Shown piece after piece: positions 39,192 through 47,329 of a DNA stretch of 64,000 nt. Where the stretch lies: assembly GCF_042956465.1 (NCBI RefSeq), contig NZ_JBIBGL010000003.1, forward strand, positions 124,001-188,000, written 5' to 3'. The notes under the pieces were generated by a model. That model was not told the origin of the DNA. It made no database searches and saw nothing but the letters and a program-made list of their open reading frames with translations. Every line of letters starts with the position of its first letter. Position 1 is the stretch's first letter. Origin of the DNA: Embleya sp042956465. Lineage in GTDB: Bacteria; Actinomycetota; Actinomycetes; Streptomycetales; Streptomycetaceae. The position numbers and the translations under genes were made by a program.

Positions 39192-40108
39192 CGCTGCTCC
39201 TCCCCGTCCCGCTGCGCGGGGACCGTACCGTCCGACCCGTTCGCCGCCTCGGCGTCCGAGGCCGCGACCATCTCGGCGGCCATCTCGGCCCCCAGATAGG
39301 CCGCGACGACCTCGGGATTGCGCTGCACCTCGGCCGGCGAGCCGGACGCGATCACCTTGCCGAAGTTGAGCACCGTGACCCGGTCCGCAACCGACATCAC
39401 CAAACGCATGTCGTGCTCGATCAGCAGCACGCTGATGCCCAGCTCGCGGTTGATCCGACGGATCAACACCTCCAGGTCGAGCTTCTCGGTCGGGTTGGTG
39501 CCCGCCGCCGGCTCGTCCAGGAGCAGCACCTGCGGATCGGTGGCCAGCGCGCGGGCGATCTCCAGGCTGCGCTGCTGGCCGTACGACAGCGACGCGGCCA
39601 ACTCGTTGAGCAGCCCGTCCAGGCCCACGAAGTGCAGCAGCTCCAGCGCCCGCTGGTCGCTCTCGCGATCCTCGCGACGCGCGTTCGGCAGGCCCAACAT
39701 GATCGACACCGGCCCGGCCTTCTGCCGGGTCTCCGCCGCGATCTTCACGTTCTCCAGCGCGGTGAGCGCGCCGAACAGGCGAATGTTCTGGAACGTACGG
39801 GCCACGCCCAGCCGGTTCACCAGGTGCGGCTTGCGGCCCTTGAGCGAATGCTCGCCACCCGCCCGGTCGCGCAGCACGATGCTGCCTTCCTGCGGGACGT
39901 ACATCCCGGTCAACGAGTTGAACAACGACGTCTTGCCCGCACCGTTGGGGCCGATCACCGCGAGGATCTCGCCCCGGTGCAGGTCCAACGCCACGTCGGA
40001 CAGACCCACCAGGCCGCCGAAGCGCAGCGTGACCCCGCGCACCCGCATGACCTGGTCCTCGGGGTCCACCCGCGGCCGGTCGTCCGCCTTCGTCGTGGTG
40101 ATGCTCAC
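39188..40108 (-). CDS. livG: Branched-chain amino acid ABC transporter ATPase LivG
   Basis: 306 residues. Walker A GPNGAGKTS (about 56-64), LivG-type GVARTFQNIRLFGALTALEN (about 110-129), signature LSYGQQR and Walker B VLLLDEPAAGTNP (about 190-202). GTG 40108 overlaps the livM stop (GTGA), so translation is coupled and no separate ribosome site is needed. The C-terminal 30 residues are an acidic low-complexity tail. Confidence 0.95.
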   Translation of the reverse strand: MSITTTKADDRPRVDPEDQVMRVRGVTLRFGGLVGLSDVALDLHRGEILAVIGPNGAGKTSLFNSLTGMYVPQEGSIVLRDRAGGEHSLKGRKPHLVNRLGVARTFQNIRLFGALTALENVKIAAETRQKAGPVSIMLGLPNARREDRESDQRALELLHFVGLDGLLNELAASLSYGQQRSLEIARALATDPQVLLLDEPAAGTNPTEKLDLEVLIRRINRELGISVLLIEHDMRLVMSVADRVTVLNFGKVIASGSPAEVQRNPEVVAAYLGAEMAAEMVAASDAEAANGSDGTVPAQRDGEEQR

Positions 40109-41526
40109 GTCATCCTCCCGCCGGCCGGCTCCGACATCGCATCCGCGTCGCCGAGACCCGCCTTGGCCATGCTCAACTCGCGCTTGCGCCGAACCGAGGG
40201 AATCAGGCCCTGCGGGCGGTAGATCATCATGATGATCAACAACGCGCCCAGGTACATGAATCGGTCGTTCGGGTTGACCCAGTCCTTCATGTACTGCGGC
40301 AGCCAGGCCAGGAACGCCGTGCCGATGATGACGCCCCACAGCGAACCCATGCCGCCGAAGATGACGTACGCCACCACCAGCACCGAGAACAGCAGCAGGA
40401 AGCTCTCCGGACTGATGAACCGGGCCTTGCTCGCGTACGCCACACCGGCGATGCCGGACGTGGACGCGCCGATCGCGAACGCCATCAACTTGAACTTCAC
40501 CGTCGGCACACCGGTGGCCGACGCGGCCACCTCGTCCTCACGGATCGCGGTCCAGGCCCGACCGACCCGGGAGTGCTCCAACCGCAGGAACGCAATGATC
40601 AGGACCGTCGCAATACCGATCAGCAGGTACCAGTAAGGCACCGGATCCAGTTCCCAGTCGTAGTCGATCGGACCGACGTGCACCCCGAAGTTCGAGATGC
40701 CCTGGACCCCACGCGGACCGTTGGTGAACCCGTCCGCGTTCTTGGCGATCAGGTAGATGATCTCGTGGAAGCCCAGCGTCACGATCGCCAGGTAGTCACC
40801 GCGCAGCCGCAGCGTCGGCGCGCCGAGCAACAGCCCGGCCAGCAGACACGTGGCCACCGCGACCGGGATCACCAGGAACGCGTTCAGCGTGAACGGCGGA
40901 TCCACCGGCATCGCGCCGGTCCAGTACGCCGTGCTGTACGCGCCGATCGCGAAGAACGCGATGAAGCCCAGGTCCAGCAGACCCGCCCAGCCGATCACCA
41001 CGTTCAGACCGATCGCGAGCAGGACGTAGATCGCCACCTCGTTGACCAGAACCTGGTTCCAGAAGGTGGACAGCACGTTCGGCAGCAGGATCAGCAGGCC
41101 GATCACCACGACCGAGAAGCCGATCCGGACCCAGATGATCCGACGCAGATTCGCCGAGGTCGCCCGGGTCTGCGCGATCAGCCCCTTCACCGGACCGGTC
41201 ACCGGCGCGTGGAAACGCTCCAGCGGGCCCACGCTCGTCGCCAGATGACGGTTGTACAGCGGCTTGGCGAACTCCAGGACCGCCCACAACACCACCGCGC
41301 CGAGGACCCACCACACCAGACGCATCGACCCGAGGGTCTTGTCCAGCGAGAAGAACACGTCCTCGCGGCTGCCCTGCGGACCGCTCATCACGTCCAGCAG
41401 CACGGCCGCGGCGACGGTCCCGACCAGTCGGCCGAACATCGGCTGCTGATACCAACGCTTGCGCCGCAGCTTGGCCAGCGCCGACCCGGTCGGCGCGAGA
41501 TCGCGTTCCTTCGTCGTCGTGGTCAC
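40105..41526 (-). CDS. livM: Branched-chain amino acid ABC permease LivM, long form
   Basis: 473 residues from GTG 41526, which overlaps the livH stop. The permease core (about 160-440) has the BPD-type blocks GLNVVIGWAGLLDLGFIAFFA (in part), LRLRGDYLAIVTLGF and SRVGRAWTAIREDEVAA. About 150 residues precede it: a basic start, two extra hydrophobic segments and a charged loop (LYNRHLATSVGPLERFHAPV). The extra part is common in actinobacterial LivM and is not assigned a function. Forms the membrane pore with LivH. Confidence 0.93.
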   Translation of the reverse strand: MTTTTKERDLAPTGSALAKLRRKRWYQQPMFGRLVGTVAAAVLLDVMSGPQGSREDVFFSLDKTLGSMRLVWWVLGAVVLWAVLEFAKPLYNRHLATSVGPLERFHAPVTGPVKGLIAQTRATSANLRRIIWVRIGFSVVVIGLLILLPNVLSTFWNQVLVNEVAIYVLLAIGLNVVIGWAGLLDLGFIAFFAIGAYSTAYWTGAMPVDPPFTLNAFLVIPVAVATCLLAGLLLGAPTLRLRGDYLAIVTLGFHEIIYLIAKNADGFTNGPRGVQGISNFGVHVGPIDYDWELDPVPYWYLLIGIATVLIIAFLRLEHSRVGRAWTAIREDEVAASATGVPTVKFKLMAFAIGASTSGIAGVAYASKARFISPESFLLLFSVLVVAYVIFGGMGSLWGVIIGTAFLAWLPQYMKDWVNPNDRFMYLGALLIIMMIYRPQGLIPSVRRKRELSMAKAGLGDADAMSEPAGGRMT

Positions 41527-42446
41527 GCCGACCTCCCCAAGCGCTCGCCCAGGATGCCGGTCGGCCGGAACATCAGCACCAGGACCAGCACCGCGAAGGC
41601 ACTGACGTACCGCCACGACTCACCGAAGATGGGCGACGAGAAGCTCTCGACGATGCCGAGCAGCATGCCGCCCATCATCGCGCCGCGAATGTTGCCGACC
41701 CCGCCGACCACGGCCGCCGCGAACGCGGTGATGCCGGGCAGGAAGCCCATCGTGAACGACAGCTGCAGATGCAGGCCGAACAGGAAGCCGGCGATACCGC
41801 CCATGAACCCGCCGATGATGAACGTCCGCGAGATCACCTTGTCGATGTCCACACCCATCAGGCCCGCCGTCTCGGCGTCCTGCGCCACCGCCCGGATACC
41901 CGAGCCCAGCTTGGTGCGGTTCACCAGGTAGTCCAGGCCGACCATCATCAGCACGGCCGCACAAACGATGAGCAGCTGCAGGATGGTGACCTGGGTGCCG
42001 AAGACCGAGAAGACCTTCTTGTTCTCGAACACCGTCGGCAGTGCGCGCGAGTCGCGACCGAACAACTTCCCTGCCAGGTTCTGCAGGAAGTAGGACGCCC
42101 CGATCGCACTGATCAGGAACGCAAGACGAGGCGCGTTCCTGCGTCTGAGTGGTCTGTACGCGACTTTTTCGAGCGTAAAGGCCGTGGCCGCGCCGGCGGT
42201 ACCGGAAACGGCCAGACCGGCCGCGACCAACAACACCGACATGAACGTCGTCGGATTGCTGCTCGGGTCGATCCAGGTCAAGGCGAGCAACGCCGAATAG
42301 GCGCCCACCATGAAGACTTCGCTGTGCGCGAAGTTGATGAGTTGCAGAACGCCATAGACCAGGGTATAGCCGATGGCGATCACCGCGTACAACGCACCGA
42401 GCATGATCCCTGGAATAAGGTAATCCAGGATTTCATCAGGTTGCAT
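41523..42446 (-). CDS. livH: Branched-chain amino acid ABC permease LivH
   Basis: 307 residues with about eight membrane segments and LivH blocks: GIMLGALYAVIAIGYTLVYG, LINFAHSEVFMVGAY (about 36-50) and RAVAQDAETAGLMGVD (about 187-202). ATG 42446 follows GAGGAAGC. It lies 102 bp after livK, separated by a strong hairpin, so its expression is likely lower than that of the binding protein. Confidence 0.95.
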   Translation of the reverse strand: MQPDEILDYLIPGIMLGALYAVIAIGYTLVYGVLQLINFAHSEVFMVGAYSALLALTWIDPSSNPTTFMSVLLVAAGLAVSGTAGAATAFTLEKVAYRPLRRRNAPRLAFLISAIGASYFLQNLAGKLFGRDSRALPTVFENKKVFSVFGTQVTILQLLIVCAAVLMMVGLDYLVNRTKLGSGIRAVAQDAETAGLMGVDIDKVISRTFIIGGFMGGIAGFLFGLHLQLSFTMGFLPGITAFAAAVVGGVGNIRGAMMGGMLLGIVESFSSPIFGESWRYVSAFAVLVLVLMFRPTGILGERLGRSA

Positions 42447-42474
42447 AAGGAAAGCTTCCTCAAGAAAACCGGAC

Positions 42475-42515
42475 GGGCCCGGGTCTTCCCGAAAACTCCG
42501 GGAAGACCCGGGCCC
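42475..42515 (-). terminator. Intercistronic hairpin livK-livH
   Basis: GGGCCCGGGTCTTCCCG (42475-42491) and CGGGAAGACCCGGGCCC (42499-42515) form a perfect 17-bp stem with a 7-base loop; a UUUU run follows a few bases later in the minus direction. It probably ends most livK transcripts, leaving read-through for livHMGF. Confidence 0.9.
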
Positions 42516-42547
42516 GATCGTCAGGTAGCGCCGCCCCGATTGACGGG

Positions 42548-43765
42548 TCAGCCGCCCACGAGCTGGTCGATGTCGCCCATGTAGCCGATCTTGCCGCCCT
42601 TCACCTGGTAGATGAAGGTGGTCGCGCCGTCGAATTCACCGTTCGGCTTGAACTTGAAGGTCTTGGTCAGACCCTTGTACGACGCACCCTTGAGCTTGGT
42701 GAGCATCGCCTCGCGGGTGATCTTCTCCGCGCCGAACGACTTCATCTGGTCGATCACCAGGTTGGCGATGTCGAACGACTCCGCCGAGTAGGTGCTCGGG
42801 TTCGTGTTGAAGCGCTTCTTGTAGTCCTCGGTGAACTGCTTCGTGGCCGCCTCGACGTTCGCGTCGGCGCACGGGCAGGTCAGGAACCAGTCGTTCGCGG
42901 CGTCCCCGGCGAGCGAGACGAACTGCGAGTCGTTGGTGCCGTCACCGGAGAACTTGGGACCGGTGAACCCGGCCTCCTTGAGCTTCTTCGCGAACGGCGC
43001 GCCGTCCTGGTAGTAGCCCGCGTAGATCATGGCGTCCGCGCCGGAGTTCTTGATCTTCGTGGAGATCGGACCGTAGTCCGGGGTCGCCTTCGGCACGCTG
43101 TCCGAGACGACCTGGACACCGGCCTTGGTCAGCTCGTCCTTGGCGACCTTCGACAGACCCACGCCGTACTCGGTCTTGTCGTCGACGACGAAGACCTTCT
43201 TGACCTGAAGCTTCTTCGACAGGTACTTCGCCATCCCGCCGCCCTGCGCGTTGTCGTTCGGCGCGCCGCGCAGGAACGCGGTGAAATTGTTCTCCGCGTT
43301 CGTCAGGGAAGGGTTGGTCGCCGACGGAGACACCGTGGCGAGCTTCGCCTTGGCGTAGTTCGGCGACGCGGCCTTGGTGGGGCCGGAGAAGGCGGGGCCG
43401 ATGACGGCAACAACGTTGTTGTCGTCGATCAGCTTCTGCGCCGCGGAGACCGATTTGGTCTCCGACGCCTCGTCGTCCGAGGTCTTGAACTTGAGCGTGA
43501 AGGGAAGATCGCCCTTCGCGTTGGCCTGCTCGACGGCAAGCCGAGCGCCGTTCTCTTCGTTGATGCCAAGCTGGGCATTCTCCCCCGAGAGCCCCGCTTG
43601 GAAACCTATCGTCCAGGTCGGCTTGTTACCGCCGCCGCTGTTGCCGGGAGCGGTGCTGCCACCGTCCTTCTTCTTGTCGTCGTCATCGTCACTGCCGCAC
43701 GCGGAAAGCACGAGTGCCGCTGCCGCGATGGGCAGCGCGATTTTGATCACGCGTCGCTTGAGCAC
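42548..43765 (-). CDS. livK: Branched-chain amino acid substrate-binding lipoprotein LivK
   Basis: 405 residues from GTG 43765: a basic start, hydrophobic core and lipobox LSAC (Cys23), then an Asp/Lys/Gly linker and a type I periplasmic-binding fold (WTIGFQAGLSGENAQLGI, AAQKLIDDNNVVAVIGPAFS, DYGPISTKIKNSGADAMIYA in part). Captures leucine-type amino acids outside the membrane. An alternative ATG at 43807 with GAAGG upstream would add 14 residues before the signal. First gene of the liv operon, followed by a strong hairpin. Confidence 0.93.
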   Translation of the reverse strand: MLKRRVIKIALPIAAAALVLSACGSDDDDDKKKDGGSTAPGNSGGGNKPTWTIGFQAGLSGENAQLGINEENGARLAVEQANAKGDLPFTLKFKTSDDEASETKSVSAAQKLIDDNNVVAVIGPAFSGPTKAASPNYAKAKLATVSPSATNPSLTNAENNFTAFLRGAPNDNAQGGGMAKYLSKKLQVKKVFVVDDKTEYGVGLSKVAKDELTKAGVQVVSDSVPKATPDYGPISTKIKNSGADAMIYAGYYQDGAPFAKKLKEAGFTGPKFSGDGTNDSQFVSLAGDAANDWFLTCPCADANVEAATKQFTEDYKKRFNTNPSTYSAESFDIANLVIDQMKSFGAEKITREAMLTKLKGASYKGLTKTFKFKPNGEFDGATTFIYQVKGGKIGYMGDIDQLVGG

Positions 43766-43956
43766 AGCAAACCCCAACCCCTTGTAGAAAAAGTTCGGAG
43801 CCCGCATCGGGGCGCCTTCACAAACCGCGATGAACATGCGGTGCCCGGAATGTAGTCCGGCCGGAAGGGCAGCGGCAGTCCGCCGACTGAGATGTGATGC
43901 GCCCGTAACCAGATGTAATCCAAAAGAAACAGTGAACGAATTCTTACGGTCCAAAG

Positions 43957-43972
43957 TGATCAAATATGATCA
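43957..43972. promoter_or_regulatory. AT-rich palindrome upstream of livK
   Basis: TGATCA-AATA-TGATCA, an inverted repeat of 6-bp half-sites in an unusually AT-rich patch, 192 bp before the livK start. Possible operator; no regulator identified. Confidence 0.35.
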
Positions 43973-43989
43973 TCGGGTGCCGGAAAAAC

Positions 43990-44030
43990 AACGAACCCGT
44001 CCGGTTTGCCAGCAACCGGACGGGTTCGTT
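43990..44030 (-). terminator. Terminator of the PdtaR-like gene
   Basis: AACGAACCCGTCCGGTT (43990-44006) and AACCGGACGGGTTCGTT (44014-44030) form a perfect 17-bp stem, 21 bp after the stop, followed in the minus direction by GUUUUU. Confidence 0.93.
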
Positions 44031-44050
44031 GGGGTATGGGTACGGCTGGG

Positions 44051-44671
44051 TCAGTCGGCGACGTCGCCTCCGGACACGACGACCTCGGCCACGGTGCGCA
44101 TCGACATCCGGCGATCCATCGAGGCCTTCTGGATCCAGCGGAACGCCTCGGGCTCGGACATTCCGTACTTCTCCTGGAGCACGCTCTTGGCCCGGTCCAC
44201 CAGCTTGCGTGTCTCCAGCCGCTGGGTGAGGTCGCCGACCTCACGCTCCAGGGCGGCCAATTCGGTGTACCGCGAGACGGCCATCTCGATCGCCGGGACG
44301 AGATCACCCTTGGTGAACGGCTTCACCAGATACGCCATCGCACCGGCGTCCCGGGCCCGCTCGACCAACTCGCGCTGGGAGAAGGCGGTCAGCATCAACA
44401 CCGGCGCCAGTCGCGCCTGGGCAATCTGCTCGGCGGCCGAAATCCCGTCCAGTATCGGCATCTTCACATCGAGGATGACCAGGTCGGGCCGACACTCGTG
44501 GACCAACTCCACGGCGCGCTGCCCGTCCCCGGCCTCCCCGACGACGTGATACCCCTCTTCCTCCAACATCTCTTTCAGATCGAGCCGGATCAGCGCCTCG
44601 TCCTCGGCAATGACGACACGGGCGCGGCGGCTGTCCTGCGATGCGGCGGGCGGCTGCGTGGCGGCGGTCAC
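44051..44671 (-). CDS. pdtaR: ANTAR-domain response regulator (PdtaR-like)
   Basis: 206 residues: a receiver domain (about 17-130) with acidic pocket VVIAEDEA, phospho-acceptor Asp68 (VILDVKMP) and Lys117 (YLVKPF), then an ANTAR RNA-binding domain (about 140-198, LVDRAKSVLQEKYGMSEPEA, in part). ANTAR regulators act on nascent RNA by antitermination. GTG 44671 has GGAG four bases upstream. No histidine kinase is adjacent, so it is an orphan here. Ends in a strong terminator. Confidence 0.93.
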   Translation of the reverse strand: MTAATQPPAASQDSRRARVVIAEDEALIRLDLKEMLEEEGYHVVGEAGDGQRAVELVHECRPDLVILDVKMPILDGISAAEQIAQARLAPVLMLTAFSQRELVERARDAGAMAYLVKPFTKGDLVPAIEMAVSRYTELAALEREVGDLTQRLETRKLVDRAKSVLQEKYGMSEPEAFRWIQKASMDRRMSMRTVAEVVVSGGDVAD

Positions 44672-44783
44672 GTCGCTCCTCGATCAGGGAAATGGTGCGG
44701 ACACGAGGGTACCGAGACACGGTATGGTGTTCGTCGTGCAGGTGTTGGGTCTCCCGCAAACAGGCGAAGTACCCAGCTCAGCC

Positions 44784-44858
44784 GCCCCGGTAGCCCAATT
44801 GGCATGAGGCAATGGATTCAAAACCCATACAGTGTCGGTTCGAGTCCGACCCGGGGCA
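44784..44858 (+). tRNA. tRNA with CAA anticodon (Leu), class I size
   Basis: A 75-base cloverleaf with CCA encoded at 44859-44861. Acceptor GCCCCGG pairs fully with CCGGGGC; the T arm is GTCGG/CCGAC with loop TTCGAGT; the D arm has three pairs plus a C-A mismatch; the anticodon stem has four pairs plus an A-C mismatch next to the loop TTCAAAA, giving anticodon CAA at 44819-44821 (reads UUG, Leu). The variable loop has only five bases, whereas bacterial tRNA-Leu normally has a long variable arm. Either an unusual isoacceptor or a tRNA-like gene. Confidence 0.8.
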
Positions 44859-44864
44859 CCAACT

Positions 44865-44887
44865 AGTCCGATCGAGTGAGTCGGACT
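44865..44887 (+). terminator. Hairpin after the tRNA
   Basis: AGTCCGA (44865-44871) and TCGGACT (44881-44887) form a 7-bp stem with a 9-base loop. The right arm also belongs to TCGGACTCGAAC (44881-44892), an exact inverted copy of the tRNA T-arm GTTCGAGTCCGA (44838-44849), so two foldings compete. Confidence 0.55.
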
Positions 44888-44930
44888 CGAACACCTGAAT
44901 CAGTGGGTGCTCGCGGCGCATCGTGGATCC

Positions 44931-45695
44931 ATGCACGATCCCGATCTTCGCCGCCAGGCAATCACTCTGCTGCAAGCAGGCATCTCCAACGCCGATGTGG
45001 CTCGCAGACTGCGCATCCCTCCAGGGACCGTGGGCTCTTGGCTACACAAGGAACGTTTCCGTCGCGGTGACCTCCCCGGACGACAGCGTGCCCCCTGTTT
45101 CCGTTGTCTGGGTCTCGACGTCGATCGTGAGGCATACGCCTACCTGCTCGGCCTCTATCTCGGCGACGGCCATATCGTGGCGCACCCCCGCGCCTACAGT
45201 CTCAGCATCTCCTGCGCCAATGCGTGGCCGGGACTGATGCAAGGATGCGCCGATGCCATCACACGCGTCCTCCCGGGCTCCGCGTCGAACTTCGTATCCC
45301 GCCAAGGGTGTACAGACGTCAAGCGCTACTCGCAACACTGGCCATGTCTGTTTCCCCAACACAGCCCCGGCCGTAAGCACGAGCGGTCGATCGTCCTCGA
45401 ATCCTGGCAACAGGACATCGTCCGGGCCGAGCCCTGGGCCCTCGTACGCGGGCTGATCCACTCCGACGGATGCCGGATCACGAACCGGACCACCCGCATG
45501 GTCGCGGGTGAGCGCAGGCGCTACGAATACCCGCGCTACCTGTTCACCAACGAGTCCATGGACATCATGCGGATCCTCACGACCACGCTGGACGAACTCG
45601 GTGTGGAGTGGAAATTCGCCCGCCGCAACAACCTCTCGGTCGCCCGCCGGGCCTCCGTCGCCCTCATGGACCGGCATATCGGCCCCAAATACTGA
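44931..45695 (+). CDS. HTH-LAGLIDADG protein next to the tRNA gene
   Basis: 254 residues. The N-terminus is a helix-turn-helix (about 5-40, RRQAITLLQAGISNADVARR then PGTVGSWLHK) like transposase or regulator HTHs. Two LAGLIDADG motifs about 100 residues apart follow: YLLGLYLGDG (71-80, acidic D79) and LVRGLIHSDG (171-180, D179), both with the acidic residue, as in single-chain homing endonucleases. ATG 44931 is used; GTG 44907 is an in-frame alternative and neither has a clear ribosome site. The gene starts 70 bp after the tRNA on the same strand. It could be an endonuclease, a maturase-like protein or a regulator derived from one, as WhiA is. Confidence 0.8.
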   Translation: MHDPDLRRQAITLLQAGISNADVARRLRIPPGTVGSWLHKERFRRGDLPGRQRAPCFRCLGLDVDREAYAYLLGLYLGDGHIVAHPRAYSLSISCANAWPGLMQGCADAITRVLPGSASNFVSRQGCTDVKRYSQHWPCLFPQHSPGRKHERSIVLESWQQDIVRAEPWALVRGLIHSDGCRITNRTTRMVAGERRRYEYPRYLFTNESMDIMRILTTTLDELGVEWKFARRNNLSVARRASVALMDRHIGPKY

Positions 45696-45729
45696 CGGCC
45701 CGCCGCCCTCGGAAGGGTGACGGGCCGTC
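45694..45729. terminator. Bidirectional terminator LAGLIDADG gene / pyk
   Basis: GACGGCCCG (45694-45702) pairs perfectly with CGGGCCGTC (45721-45729); an inner CCCT/AGGG stem stacks across a small internal loop. It lies between convergent stops. Confidence 0.82.
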
Positions 45730-45746
45730 GGTGTCGCGGCCGAGTG

Positions 45747-47171
45747 TCACTCGGTCGGCAGATCCCCTATGTGGTGCAGGCGGATCAGGTTGGTGGAGCC
45801 GGGAACACCGGGCGGGGAGCCGGCCGTGATCACGACCAGGTCGCCCTTCTTGCAGCGGCCGATGGCCAGGAGCGCCGCGTCGACCTGACGAACCATCTCG
45901 TCGGTGTGGCTGCACAGCGGGCCGAGGAAGGTCTCCAGGCCCCACGTGAGCGCCAGGCGGCTGCGCACGGCGGGTTCGGGGGTGAAGGCCAGCATCGGGA
46001 TCATCGAGCGGTACCGGGACAACCGGCGGCCCGTGTCACCGCTCTGGGTGAACGCGACCAGATATTTGGCGTCCAGGCGCTCGGCGATCTCGATCGCGGC
46101 CTTCGCGATCACCCCGCCCTGCGTGCGCGGGCCGGCGATGCTGCGGATCTCCTCCCGCATCGCGGTGGAGTCCTCCGCCGCGACCACGATCCGTGCCATG
46201 GTCTTGACGGTCTCGATCGGGTACTTGCCGACCGAGGTCTCGCCCGACAACATGACCGCGTCCGCGCCGTCCAGGACGGCGTTGGCGACGTCGGACGCCT
46301 CCGCCCGGGTGGGGCGCGAGGCGCTGATCATCGAGTCGAGCATCTGGGTGGCGACGATGACGGGCTTGGCGTTGGCCCGGGCCAGTGTGATCGCGCGCTT
46401 CTGCACGATCGGCACGGCCTCCAGCGGCATCTCGACGCCCAGGTCGCCGCGGGCGACCATGATGGCGTCGAAGGCGTGGACGATCTCCTCGAGGTTGTCC
46501 ACCGCCTGCGGCTTCTCGATCTTCGCGATCACCGGGAGTCGGACGCCGACCTCGTCCATGATCTTGTGGACGTCCTCGATGTCCTTCGCGGCGCGCACGA
46601 AGGACAGCGCGATCATGTCGGCACCGAGAGCGAGGCCCCACTTGAGGTCCTCGATGTCCTTCTCGGACAGTGCGGGGACGCTCACGGCCACGCCGGGGAG
46701 GTTGAGCCCCTTGTGGTCGGAGACCATCCCGCCCTCGATGACGATCGTGTGCACGCGCGGGCCCTCGACGTCGACGACCTCCAGGGTGACCCGGCCGTCG
46801 TCGATGAGGATCCGCTCGCCCTTGGTGACGTCGGCGGTCAGCCCCTTGTAGGTGGTGCCGACCTCGTGCTTGTCGCCGGGGACGTCCTCGGTCGTGATCG
46901 TGAACTCGTCGCCGCGCTCCAGGAGCACGGGGCCTTCGGCGAAGGTCTCCAGGCGGATCTTGGGGCCTTGGAGGTCGACGAGGATGCCGACGCTGCGACC
47001 GGATTCGTCGGATGCCCGACGGACGCGGTGATAACGCTCCTCGTGCTCGGCGTAGGCGCCGTGGCTGAGGTTGAAGCGGGCTACATCCATGCCTGCGTCG
47101 ACCAGCGTGCGGATCTGTTCATACGAATTGGTGGCAGGGCCCAGGGTGCAGACAATTTTGGCTCGACGCAT
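45747..47171 (-). CDS. pyk: Pyruvate kinase
   Basis: Final glycolytic step: phosphoenolpyruvate and ADP to pyruvate and ATP. 474 residues from ATG 47171 (MRRAKIVCTLGPA); a GTG at 47177 would add two residues. Motifs: RFNLSHG (about 32-38), LVDLQGPKIR, IAKIEKPQAVDNL (about 217-229) with the catalytic Lys, MVARGDLGVE (about 240-249) and the ATP/cation segment MLSGETSVGKYP (about 309-320). The length and intact C-terminal domain suggest an allosteric tetramer. Confidence 0.97.
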   Translation of the reverse strand: MRRAKIVCTLGPATNSYEQIRTLVDAGMDVARFNLSHGAYAEHEERYHRVRRASDESGRSVGILVDLQGPKIRLETFAEGPVLLERGDEFTITTEDVPGDKHEVGTTYKGLTADVTKGERILIDDGRVTLEVVDVEGPRVHTIVIEGGMVSDHKGLNLPGVAVSVPALSEKDIEDLKWGLALGADMIALSFVRAAKDIEDVHKIMDEVGVRLPVIAKIEKPQAVDNLEEIVHAFDAIMVARGDLGVEMPLEAVPIVQKRAITLARANAKPVIVATQMLDSMISASRPTRAEASDVANAVLDGADAVMLSGETSVGKYPIETVKTMARIVVAAEDSTAMREEIRSIAGPRTQGGVIAKAAIEIAERLDAKYLVAFTQSGDTGRRLSRYRSMIPMLAFTPEPAVRSRLALTWGLETFLGPLCSHTDEMVRQVDAALLAIGRCKKGDLVVITAGSPPGVPGSTNLIRLHHIGDLPTE

Positions 47172-47243
47172 GGTCACAGAGCCTAGTTCCTACCGCCGGG
47201 TAAGCCGTACCCGCGTCCGGTATATGGCGCTTTTCCAGCATGC

Positions 47244-47275
47244 GGAAAGGGCGCCGCAACGGCGGCGCCCTTTCC
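47244..47275 (-). terminator. gltBD terminator
   Basis: GGAAAGGGCGCCGC (47244-47257) and GCGGCGCCCTTTCC (47262-47275) form a perfect 14-bp stem with a 4-base loop, 55 bp after the gltD stop. Confidence 0.88.
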
Positions 47276-47329
47276 CGTTCACGCGACTTTCGTCACATAT
47301 TCAATCCGGTCCCGCGCGAGCACTGCGGG

